NCBI GenBank assembly: GCA_013289955.1
Contig: JABCYZ010000025.1
Location: 34,531 to 98,530, forward strand
Length of the DNA: 64,000 bases
Reading direction: 5' to 3'
Source: Acidobacteriota bacterium
Lineage (GTDB): Bacteria; Acidobacteriota; Terriglobia; Acidiferrales; UBA7541
The notes under the pieces are model-generated. The model was not told the DNA's origin, made no database searches, and worked only from the letters and a program-made list of their open reading frames with translations. Of the stretch, positions 48,235-56,796 are shown piece after piece (the first letter of the stretch is position 1; each line of letters begins with the position of its first letter). The position numbers were made by a program, and so were the translations under genes.

Positions 48235-48590
48235 AGAGGGGCGCTTTCTGCTTGGGGAGGTGTTGCCGATGAAAAGCTTCGCCTTCTTCGACTCGATCCA
48301 GCAAGGACATCCGTCAGCGGAATCGGGGCTTTTCTGAAACTTCCGGAGAATGTATCGCTGTCCGGCAACGGCGAGCCAGCAGCACTTGAGGGCTCACGTG
48401 TATCCGCAAATTTTCTCGAAATATTGGAAGAGAAGCCATTGGTTGGCCCGCAGCTTTCGAGTGGTCCTGGACGTCCCGACTTGTATCAGAGTTTCGGCAA
48501 ATCTTCGAAATAACCGGGGCGCTTACGCTCGTGTTGCGTTGACGGCACATTCCGCCGATGTTACGCTCCCGCCGAAGTCTCCAATAACGC
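48233..48590 (+). pseudogene. Decayed remnant of an ADOP (MacB-like) permease
   Basis: Frame-1 reading 48235-48513 gives SGIGAFLKLPENVSLSGNGEPAALEGSRVSANFLEILEEKPLVGPQ...YQSFGKSSK*, alignable with the intact ADOP at 35727-38171; continuation in other frames; no start, short. Confidence 0.55.
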
Positions 48591-49901
48591 ATGCGCGCTG
48601 TCGACCTCATCCGCAAAAAACGCGATTCCGGAGAACACTCCCGCGAGGAGATCGACTTCCTGATCTCTGGCTACACCAACGGCCACATTCCGGATTATCA
48701 GATGGCGGCCTGGCTCATGGCGACTTGGATTCGCGGCCTCAATCGTTCTGAGACCGCTGCGCTCACCGAAGCCATGCTTTTTTCGGGCGAAGTCGTCAAC
48801 CTGGACGGCATTCCCGGGAAAAAGGTCGACAAACATTCGACGGGGGGCGTCGGCGACAAAACCTCTCTCATCCTCGCGCCGATTGTCGCTGCCGGCGGCC
48901 TCACCGTTCCGATGATCAGCGGCCGCGGACTCGGACATACGGGTGGCACGCTCGATAAACTCGAGTCCATCCCCGGATTCAACGTAAATCTTTCGCTCGA
49001 AGAATTTTACAGTGTGCTCCGCGAATGCGGCATGGGCCTGATCGGACAAACTGCGGAAATCGCTCCTGCCGACAAAAAAATCTACGCGCTCCGCGATGCC
49101 ACGTCCACCGTCGAAAATATCGGACTCATCTGCGCCTCGATCATGAGCAAAAAGCTGGCGGAGGGCATCGACGCTCTCGTTCTCGACGTCAAAACCGGGT
49201 CCGGGGCCTTCATGAAGCGCGAAGAAGATGCCATTCGGCTTGCCGAAGTTATGGTTGAGACCGGCCAGCGTATGGGCAAAAAAGTCGTCGCGCTCATCAC
49301 CGATATGAACCAGCCTCTCGGCCGAATGGCGGGCCACTCCAACGAGGTTGCCGAGTGCATCGATGTTCTGGGTGGCGGCGGCCCCGCCGATCTCCTCGAA
49401 TTGAGCCTTGAGCTTTCTGCCTGGATGTTCTTTCTTGGCGAGCGCACCAAGACCCTAGAAGATGGCCGCCTCCTCGCCGAAAAGATGATCGCCACCGGCG
49501 AGGCCAGGGAAAAATTCAAGCAGGTCATTCGTCTGCAGGGCGGCGATGATCGCGTGGTCGACGACCCGCAACTCCTGCCCGAGGCTCGCTCACAGACCGA
49601 TGTCCCTAGCCCTTCGAGTGGTTTTGTTACTGCGACAAATTGCGAACAATTAGGCACCGCCCTGGCCATGCTGGGCGGTGGCCGCGAAAAAAAGGAAGAC
49701 GCCATCGACCACGCCGTCGGCCTCGAATTCCACAAACGCATCGGCGACCGTGTAGAAAAAGGCGAGCCTCTCGCCGCAATTCATTACAATAACGGCGCAA
49801 AGTTGGCCGAGGCGCAAAGCCTGATTGCTGCCAGCTACGAAATTGGCGAAACCGCCCCGCGCGAAACGTTGTCTCTTATTCGGCGCATTCTCGGGGAGTA
49901 G
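48591..49901 (+). CDS. Pyrimidine-nucleoside (thymidine) phosphorylase
   Basis: MRAVDLIRKKRDSGEHSREEIDFLISGYTNGHIPDYQMAAWLMA; KHSTGGVGDKTSLILAPIVAA; DVKTGSGAFM. Confidence 0.95.
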   Translation: MRAVDLIRKKRDSGEHSREEIDFLISGYTNGHIPDYQMAAWLMATWIRGLNRSETAALTEAMLFSGEVVNLDGIPGKKVDKHSTGGVGDKTSLILAPIVAAGGLTVPMISGRGLGHTGGTLDKLESIPGFNVNLSLEEFYSVLRECGMGLIGQTAEIAPADKKIYALRDATSTVENIGLICASIMSKKLAEGIDALVLDVKTGSGAFMKREEDAIRLAEVMVETGQRMGKKVVALITDMNQPLGRMAGHSNEVAECIDVLGGGGPADLLELSLELSAWMFFLGERTKTLEDGRLLAEKMIATGEAREKFKQVIRLQGGDDRVVDDPQLLPEARSQTDVPSPSSGFVTATNCEQLGTALAMLGGGREKKEDAIDHAVGLEFHKRIGDRVEKGEPLAAIHYNNGAKLAEAQSLIAASYEIGETAPRETLSLIRRILGE

Positions 49902-49968
49902 CGCCGAGACCTGCGGTGTCGTCAGAAGTCGTTGGGCATAGACTTGTTCGGCAGAAAGAGGTCCACGC

Positions 49969-51210
49969 ATGGGACGCTACACCGGGGTGCTCGGCCTGCT
50001 TACGATGATCGGCCTTGCATATCTCTTTTCGACCGATCGCAAGGCCATCAAGCTTAAAACCGTTCTCTGGGGCCTCGGGCTGCAACTATCTTTCGCAATT
50101 TTTGTGCTGCGCTTCAGTGTGGGGCGCTTTCTTTTCGAGTGGGCCGGGCACTACGTCAACCTGCTTCTCAGCTATGCGTTCTACGGGTCGCAATTCGTTT
50201 TCGGCGAGCTCGGTCTGCCTTCGGCCCCCTCTCCCGGTTTCGCGGCTTCTCCCGAACACTTTGTTTTTGCCTTCCAGGTCCTGCCCACAATTATTTTCAT
50301 CGCCGCTTTTTTCGCGCTGCTTTACCACATCGGCGTCATGCAACTGATCATTCGCCTCGCGGCTTGGATCATGACCCGCGTCATGGGCGCCAGCGGGGCC
50401 GAATCTCTCAACGTGGCCGCCAGCATCTTCATGGGACAGACCGAAGCCCCTCTCACGATCCGCCCCTTTTTGAATAAGCTCACAAAATCCGAGCTGATGG
50501 TGGTGATGACCAGCGGCATGGCCCACGTCTCAGGCGGCATCATGGCCGCCTACATCGCCTTCGGCATCAAAGCCGAACATCTTCTCACCGCGGTCATCAT
50601 GACGGCGCCAGGCACGCTGCTTATGGCCAAAATGCTGGTGCCCGAAACCGAGCAGCCTCTCACCGCAGGCCGCGTCGAAATGCCCGAAATGGAGAAGGAA
50701 ACCAATTTCCTCGGAGCCATTTCGCGCGGCACGGTGGACGGTCTTCATCTCGCCTTGAATGTAGGCGCGATGCTTATCTCCTTTATCGCGCTTCTCTATC
50801 TCGTCAACGGCATCATGGGCGGCATCCACAGTTGGATCTGGTGGTTTCCCTCCAGCCTCTCCGAAGTTTTCGGCTGGGTTTTTGCGCCGGTTGCCTGGAT
50901 CATCGGCATCCCCTGGCGCGATTGCGCCCAGATGGGCAACCTTCTCGGCACCCGCATGGTCATCAACGAGGTCGTCGCCTTCCAGCACCTCGGGGAGATA
51001 AAGGATACGCTCGACCCGCGCACCTTCACCATCGCCACGTTCGCTCTCTGCGGGTTCGCAAACTTCAGCTCTATCGGCATCCAAATCGGCGGCATCGGCG
51101 CCCTGGCACCGGAGCAGCGAGGCCAGCTAGCCAAATTCGGGATTCGCGCCATGCTTGCCGGCACTATGGCCAACTTGATGTCCGCCTCGATCGTTGGCAT
51201 CCTTTCATGA
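49969..51210 (+). CDS. NupC-type concentrative nucleoside transporter (CNT family)
   Basis: AASIFMGQTEAPLTIRPFLNKLTKSELMVVMTSGMAHVSGGIMAAY; GTRMVINEVVAF; ALCGFANFSSIGIQIGGIGALAPEQR. Confidence 0.95.
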   Translation: MGRYTGVLGLLTMIGLAYLFSTDRKAIKLKTVLWGLGLQLSFAIFVLRFSVGRFLFEWAGHYVNLLLSYAFYGSQFVFGELGLPSAPSPGFAASPEHFVFAFQVLPTIIFIAAFFALLYHIGVMQLIIRLAAWIMTRVMGASGAESLNVAASIFMGQTEAPLTIRPFLNKLTKSELMVVMTSGMAHVSGGIMAAYIAFGIKAEHLLTAVIMTAPGTLLMAKMLVPETEQPLTAGRVEMPEMEKETNFLGAISRGTVDGLHLALNVGAMLISFIALLYLVNGIMGGIHSWIWWFPSSLSEVFGWVFAPVAWIIGIPWRDCAQMGNLLGTRMVINEVVAFQHLGEIKDTLDPRTFTIATFALCGFANFSSIGIQIGGIGALAPEQRGQLAKFGIRAMLAGTMANLMSASIVGILS

Positions 51211-51308
51211 TTTTCGGTGACGCTTCGAGAGGCAGCGTCACCCTGCGTCACTCGAAGGGCCGCAATTGGTGCAACTGGGCTGACTCAAGGTAAAATCCCG
51301 ACGACAGA

Positions 51309-52184
51309 ATGAGCCCTTCACGAAAATCTGCGAAAAAAGCAAAGCCCGACTCCGAATTCGAACGCGCCGAATCCGCCGCGCAATTCATCTTTTCCAAAAC
51401 GGATCTCCGCCCGCAAATCGCCCTGGTCCTCGGCTCCGGCCTCGGCGCTTTCGCCGATGAATTTGAAAACGCCACAAAGATCCCTTATGCGGAAATTCCG
51501 CATTTCCCCAGGTCCACCGCCATTGGCCATGCAGGCCAGCTCGTACTCGGCGTAGTTGGCGACGTTGCCGTGGCCGGAATGCAAGGCCGCGTGCATCTCT
51601 ACGAAGGTTATTCCGCCAAAGAGGTCATTTTTCCCATTCGCGTCTTCGCGCGCATGGGCGTAAAAGCGGTGATCCTGACCAATGCTGCCGGCGGCATCAA
51701 GCGCGAATTCGTGCAAGGCCAGCTTGTGGTCCTCAAAGATCACATCAATCTGCAGGGCGTTAGTCCTCTCTCGGGCCCTAACGACGAGCGCTTTGGCCAG
51801 CGATTTCCGGACATGACCGTGGCCTACGACAGAAGGTTTCGCGAACTGACCGTCGGGGAAGGCAACCGTAATCGCATCGGCCTCTATGAAGGCGTGTATG
51901 CCGCGCTGCCAGGCCCAAGTTACGAAACGCCGGCTGAGATACGATACCTGCGCACCATCGGAGCGGATCTGGTTGGCATGTCCACGGTTCCGGAAGTGAT
52001 CGCCGCTCGCCACTCCGGCATCCGCGTGCTGGGGATCTCTTGCGTAACCAACGCGGCAGCTGGCATTCTCGATCAGCCGCTCGATCACAAAGAAGTTCTC
52101 GAAACCGCGGAACGCGTCAAAAGCCAGTTCATCGCTTTGTTGAAGATCGTGATTCCGCGCATTGCCGCCGAGCTTGGCGGATGA
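51309..52184 (+). CDS. Purine-nucleoside phosphorylase
   Basis: ALVLGSGLGAFADEF; MQGRVHLYEGYSAKEVIFPIRV; LTNAAGGIKREF; GPSYETPAEIRYLRTIGADLVGMSTVPEVIAARH. Confidence 0.95.
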   Translation: MSPSRKSAKKAKPDSEFERAESAAQFIFSKTDLRPQIALVLGSGLGAFADEFENATKIPYAEIPHFPRSTAIGHAGQLVLGVVGDVAVAGMQGRVHLYEGYSAKEVIFPIRVFARMGVKAVILTNAAGGIKREFVQGQLVVLKDHINLQGVSPLSGPNDERFGQRFPDMTVAYDRRFRELTVGEGNRNRIGLYEGVYAALPGPSYETPAEIRYLRTIGADLVGMSTVPEVIAARHSGIRVLGISCVTNAAAGILDQPLDHKEVLETAERVKSQFIALLKIVIPRIAAELGG

Positions 52185-52209
52185 ATTCAGGTCTTGGGAG
52201 GGCTACAGC

Positions 52210-52602
52210 GTGACAGAACACGACGCACTCGTCGAAGCCGCACAGCAAGCGCGCGAAAACGCGCACGCGCCGTTTTCCAATTTTCGCGTCGGGGCCGCTT
52301 TGCATGCCACCTCCGGCAGGATCTTCGGCGGCTGCAACATCGAAAACGCCACTTATGGCTTAACCGTCTGTGCGGAACGCGTTGCGATTTTCAAAGCCAT
52401 GAGCGAAGGCGAACGCAACTTTGACGCCATCGCTGTGGTCACCGACACAGATACGCTCACGCCGCCCTGCGGCGCTTGCCGGCAGTTGATTTGGGAATTC
52501 TGCGGGGATGTTCCCGTAATTCTGTCGAATTTAGCTGGCAAAACGGAAATGCTCCAGATGCACGAGCTTTTTCCGAAACCGTTTGATTCCTCCAACCTCT
52601 AA
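52210..52602 (+). CDS. cdd: Cytidine deaminase
   Basis: HAPFSNFRVGAALHATSGRIFGGCNIENATYGLTVCAERVAIFKA; TPPCGACRQLIWEF; GTG start inferred. Confidence 0.93.
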   Translation: MTEHDALVEAAQQARENAHAPFSNFRVGAALHATSGRIFGGCNIENATYGLTVCAERVAIFKAMSEGERNFDAIAVVTDTDTLTPPCGACRQLIWEFCGDVPVILSNLAGKTEMLQMHELFPKPFDSSNL

Positions 52603-52618
52603 GAATCGAAAAGAAACC

Positions 52619-54058
52619 ATGAAATCACTTCATGTTGCTGCGATGAAAAAAGCAGTTGGATTCGCCTGTAGCTTGATTCTCGGCGTGTCCGCGATTCGAA
52701 GCTCCGCCCGGGCGCAAAGGCCGGACAAAGAGGCCGTTTCGGTCGATCTGCTCATCACCAACGCCACCATCGTTACGATGGATGGCGAGCGCAGCATTAT
52801 CGAGAATGGCCAGATCGCCGTTCGCGGGGACAGCATTTATGCCCTCGGCAGTGGCCCCCTCTTCCCGAAGGGTACAGAAGCCAAGCAAACCATCGACGCT
52901 AAAGGCGCGCTTGTTCTTCCGGGATTCGTCAACGGTCACACTCATGTTCCCATGACGCTGCTCCGCGGGCTGCACGATGACGTCACGCTCGACGACTGGC
53001 TCCGCAAATATATCTTTCCGGCAGAAGCGAAAAACGTGACCGAAGATTTTGTGCGCTGGGGCACGCGCCTGGCTGCCGCCGAGCAAATCCACTCCGGCGT
53101 TACCACCTTTGCGGATATGTACTATTTTGAGGATGCCGTCGCCGAAGAGACCAAAGCTGCTGGAATGCGCGGCGTCCTTGGCGAGACGTTCATCGATTTC
53201 CCCGCACCTGACAACAAAACCAATGCGGCGATGCTCGAATACACCGAAAAATTCCTCAAGCGATGGCAAGGCGATCCGCTGATTCACGCCGCGGCCGCAC
53301 CGCATTCGATTTACACGTGCTCGGCGAGGACTCTCCAGGATTCCGCCGCTCTCGCCCGCAAATATCACGCGCCGATACTTATCCACGCGGCCGAAATGAA
53401 GAAAGAACTGGACGACAGCCTCAAACAGAATGGCCTGACGCCCGTGCAGTATCTCGAAAAGCTCGGCGTCCTTGGCCCGGATGTGGTTGCCGCTCATTGC
53501 ATTTTCGTTGACGAAAAAGACCGCAAAATCCTCGCCGGTCGCCAGGTCGGCTGCGTGCACAATCCATCCAGCAACATGATGCTCGCAAGCGGCGTAGCTC
53601 CGGTGATCGAAGAGCGTGCCGCAGGCATTGCCGTTGGCCTCGGCACCGACGGACCGGCGGGAAGCAATAACGATCTCGACTTAATGGAGGAGATGGACCT
53701 TGCTGCGAAGCTGCAAAAAATCACCAAGATGGACCCGCGCGCGCTGGGCGCAAAGTCCGTAGTCGAAATGGCCACCATCGAGGGCGCGAGAGCGCTCCAC
53801 ATGGAAAAGGAAATCGGCTCGCTCGAAGTTGGAAAAAAGGGCGATATCATTTTGATCTCGCTCGACGAGCCGAACGCGGTTCCCATGTATGACATCTATG
53901 CGCAACTTGCCTATGCGCTGAAGGCCAGCGACGTCGAGACGGTCGTGATCGGCGGCCGCATCGTCATGCGCGACAAAAAACTCCTCACGCTGAACGAACC
54001 CGAAATACTGGCCAAAGCCCACGAATATGGGAAAAAAGTGGGAGCGTCCCTGAAGTAG
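52619..54058 (+). CDS. Amidohydrolase (MtaD/SAH-deaminase/SsnA-like) with N-terminal signal peptide
   Basis: LVLPGFVNGHTHVPMTLLRGLHDDVTLDDWL; HAAEMKKEL; HCIFVDEKD; GLGTDGPAGSNNDLDLMEEM; N-term AVGFACSLILGVSAIRSSARAQ. Confidence 0.88.
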   Translation: MKSLHVAAMKKAVGFACSLILGVSAIRSSARAQRPDKEAVSVDLLITNATIVTMDGERSIIENGQIAVRGDSIYALGSGPLFPKGTEAKQTIDAKGALVLPGFVNGHTHVPMTLLRGLHDDVTLDDWLRKYIFPAEAKNVTEDFVRWGTRLAAAEQIHSGVTTFADMYYFEDAVAEETKAAGMRGVLGETFIDFPAPDNKTNAAMLEYTEKFLKRWQGDPLIHAAAAPHSIYTCSARTLQDSAALARKYHAPILIHAAEMKKELDDSLKQNGLTPVQYLEKLGVLGPDVVAAHCIFVDEKDRKILAGRQVGCVHNPSSNMMLASGVAPVIEERAAGIAVGLGTDGPAGSNNDLDLMEEMDLAAKLQKITKMDPRALGAKSVVEMATIEGARALHMEKEIGSLEVGKKGDIILISLDEPNAVPMYDIYAQLAYALKASDVETVVIGGRIVMRDKKLLTLNEPEILAKAHEYGKKVGASLK

Positions 54059-54065
54059 CGCGGCG

Positions 54066-54704
54066 ATGAACACATCCTACAACCAAGTCGCGGGCCAGAG
54101 TGTCGAACGGCTTGCTGCCTTGAGCGACGGCATCTTCGGCGTGGCCATGACATTGCTCCTGCTGGAATTGCGCGTGCCCGCCAAGGAGCTTATTCGGAGC
54201 GAAAGCGATTTGCGCCGCGCCCTGGTCATGCTGGCTCCGCAGCTTCTCGTTTATTTAATGAGCTTTCTGACGCTCGGCATTTTTTGGGTCGGCCAGCAGA
54301 CACAGCTGAATCACCTCAGGGGTTCCGAGCGCCACCTGACCTGGATTCATCTGGCGTTTCTTTTCCTGGTCACGCTGATGCCATTTTCCACGAGGCTTTT
54401 GACCGGGTTCATCACCTACCGGACGGCGCTGGTCGCCTACTGGGCCAACCTGTTTCTTCTCGGCGCCCTGCTCTACCTCAGCTGGGGACGCGCGACCCGC
54501 GCAGGGATGGTCAAGAGCGATACGCCCCCGAAAGTTGTTGACGCGATTTGCCGCCGCATCTGGACGGCGCAAGCGTTTTACGCGTTTGGGGCGTCGCTCT
54601 GTGTGCTCCACCCCTACTGGAGCATCGGGTTCATCGTTTTCATGCAGCTCTATTACGCTATCGCGCCGCGCTATGAGCCTGGACAGCAGAAAGGGGTTGC
54701 CTAG
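54066..54704 (+). CDS. DUF1211/TMEM175-family integral membrane protein (putative ion channel)
   Basis: VERLAALSDGIFGVAMTLLLLELRVP matches the TMEM175/DUF1211 RxxxxSDGxFxxAxTLL motif; multi-pass. Confidence 0.85.
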   Translation: MNTSYNQVAGQSVERLAALSDGIFGVAMTLLLLELRVPAKELIRSESDLRRALVMLAPQLLVYLMSFLTLGIFWVGQQTQLNHLRGSERHLTWIHLAFLFLVTLMPFSTRLLTGFITYRTALVAYWANLFLLGALLYLSWGRATRAGMVKSDTPPKVVDAICRRIWTAQAFYAFGASLCVLHPYWSIGFIVFMQLYYAIAPRYEPGQQKGVA

Positions 54705-55157
54705 ATGGACCGGTCGAAGTGTTTGCCGATGCTCGAGACGGCGATAGAGGAAGCGCGGCGGGGACTCGCTGAGGGCGGAATTCCGATCGGTGCGGCGCTT
54801 TTCGACAGCGCCGGACGACTCCTGGGAAGCGGGCACAACCGCAGAGTGCAAGACGGTGATCCTTCGGCCCACGGGGAAACCGACGCCTTCCGGAAGGCGG
54901 GCCGCCAGCGCAGCTACCGCGACAAAATCATGGTCACGACGCTCGCGCCGTGCTGGTACTGCAGCGGGCTGATCCGCCAGTTTGGAATTGGAGCGGTAGT
55001 CGTCGGAGAATCTGTAAATTTTCGCGGCGGGATCGACTGGCTGCGTGAGAATGGAATCAAGGTGATCGATCTTGCTTCAGAGGAGTGTGTGGAGATGCTC
55101 GCCAAATTCGTCGCGGAAAATCCCGCGTTGTGGCACGAGGACATCGGCGAAGAGTGA
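54705..55157 (+). CDS. Nucleoside/cytosine deaminase (Fcy1/TadA-like fold)
   Basis: HGETDAFRKAG and TLAPCWYCSGLIRQFGI zinc motifs; start immediately follows upstream stop (TAGATG). Confidence 0.88.
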   Translation: MDRSKCLPMLETAIEEARRGLAEGGIPIGAALFDSAGRLLGSGHNRRVQDGDPSAHGETDAFRKAGRQRSYRDKIMVTTLAPCWYCSGLIRQFGIGAVVVGESVNFRGGIDWLRENGIKVIDLASEECVEMLAKFVAENPALWHEDIGEE

Positions 55158-55260
55158 GCCGCGGCGGTGCGCTGAACGGCCGTGGTTTGCTGTGCCAGAC
55201 GAGAAAAAAGAGAAGCGCGGGCCCCGACACGCAGACGGGCGCGCTCGAAAGTTGGAATAA

Positions 55261-56718
55261 TCAGGCGGCCTCATTGTAGGCGTCGTATTTGACGGCGATG
55301 TCGCGGACTTCCTGGAGGGTCATGTCACGGAGGATTTTGCCGTCCTCGAGGATGGTTTCAAGCGCGTTGACGCCGAGCCGGGAGCTGTCGGGATGGGGGG
55401 CGTCGTTGTCGACTTCGACGGTGGCGAATTCCTTGCCGATGTGAATCAGGTTGAAGCGGCCGCCTTTGCTGGCTTTGGTTGGATCGGTTTTTGGGTTTTT
55501 GTAGACGTTGTGCCATTTGCCGGCGCGGTCGATAGCGGAACATTTCAGGGCGAATTTCAGCGTGTCACGATTTACCTGCTGGAGCAGCGCGCCGCCCATG
55601 CCGTAGCTCCAGATATCCTGCGACCAGCCTTTGCGGGTGAGCTGGCCTGTTATGTTTTGAATGGTGTAGAAATTTACGCCGTCGCCTTGAATGAAACGGA
55701 CATTGGGGATGGTGGTCTTCCAGCCTTTTTTATTGACTTCGTAGCCAAAAACTTCCGCGACGATTTTGAAGAGTTCTTCGAGAACGGAGACGGCGTCTCC
55801 GGAGTCCGGGCGAATGACCAGAGTTCCCTTACGCTGGAGAATTTTGTCGCGAAGCGCGCCGCCCCAGAGATTGCGCACGGCGTTGTAAATGTCATAGGAA
55901 TCGCTGACGCAGGCGACCACGCCTTCGGGGCAATTCTCCAACATGTTGGCGTAGGCCTGGCCTTCATTGGCTTCGCCCCACGCGGTGATCGTGGAATGCT
56001 CGGAGGCGGGGATGCTGTAGCCGGCGCAGTTGAGCGGATCTTTCGTGGTGAGGTCGGCGGAATAAAACTGGTTGAGAAGCTGGATGGCGGCCAGCGTATC
56101 CGTGCCGAGGAAATTGAGAAGATGGGCGGCGCCGCCGATGGCCGCAGACTCCTTGGAGGAGACGCCGCGGAAACCGAAGTCGTGGAGCTTGAAAGGAAGA
56201 AGCGAGGGATCGCCGGTGCGCACGAGAGCCCTGCCGATCACTTGCTTGATGGCGCGGGAGAGTGTCGCGACAGTGATGGGATACCAAACCTGCAGAAGAA
56301 GGGTTTCCGCCCAGTTGGTAAGCCAGTAAAACTCGGGATCGGTGTTTTCAATGGTGATGAGAGCGTTGTGACTCTTGACGACGGTGCCTTCCTTGACCGC
56401 GCGGATGCGCAGGGGAAGGCGCCCGCCGTGTTTTGCATAAAGGGACTTAAAGCCGTCGTAGTTGAAGGACTTAGGGTGGCCCCCGAAGTGCGCATGAGCG
56501 ACGCGGCGAGCCTCTTCGATATCTTCCAAAGTGAAAACCTGGCCGGCGAAATTGGATTTGACGATGTACTGAAGCATGGCCAGCATAGTTTCCTCGAACA
56601 TGCCGCCGCGGGACTCGACGTAGGAATATATGTGACGGGTGTCCGGCGGATATTGCCACCAGTGGGTGAGTTTGTAGGAGTCAGTGTTGAGAATCGGGTT
56701 CAGCCGCAGCGACTGCAT
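55261..56718 (-). CDS. nadV: Nicotinamide phosphoribosyltransferase (NAMPT-type)
   Basis: NTDSYKLTHWWQYPPDTRHIYSYVESR; TDPEFYWLTNWAETLLLQVWYPITVAT; KLHDFGFRGVSSKESAAIGGAAHLLNFLGTDT; SIPASEHSTITAWG; IRPDSGD; IQGDGVN. Confidence 0.93.
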   Translation of the reverse strand: MQSLRLNPILNTDSYKLTHWWQYPPDTRHIYSYVESRGGMFEETMLAMLQYIVKSNFAGQVFTLEDIEEARRVAHAHFGGHPKSFNYDGFKSLYAKHGGRLPLRIRAVKEGTVVKSHNALITIENTDPEFYWLTNWAETLLLQVWYPITVATLSRAIKQVIGRALVRTGDPSLLPFKLHDFGFRGVSSKESAAIGGAAHLLNFLGTDTLAAIQLLNQFYSADLTTKDPLNCAGYSIPASEHSTITAWGEANEGQAYANMLENCPEGVVACVSDSYDIYNAVRNLWGGALRDKILQRKGTLVIRPDSGDAVSVLEELFKIVAEVFGYEVNKKGWKTTIPNVRFIQGDGVNFYTIQNITGQLTRKGWSQDIWSYGMGGALLQQVNRDTLKFALKCSAIDRAGKWHNVYKNPKTDPTKASKGGRFNLIHIGKEFATVEVDNDAPHPDSSRLGVNALETILEDGKILRDMTLQEVRDIAVKYDAYNEAA

Positions 56719-56796
56719 GGGGCTCCTTTGAAGCGAGGAAATAGGATAGCAGAAGAGGGGAATCGGAACTGGCCGCGCGGGGAGCGGAAAAGGGAA

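Noticed and set aside
48350-48751. 133-aa plus-strand ORF MYRCPATASQQHLRAHV...
   Set aside because: Out of frame with the permease remnant and overlapping the start of thymidine phosphorylase; no motif support.
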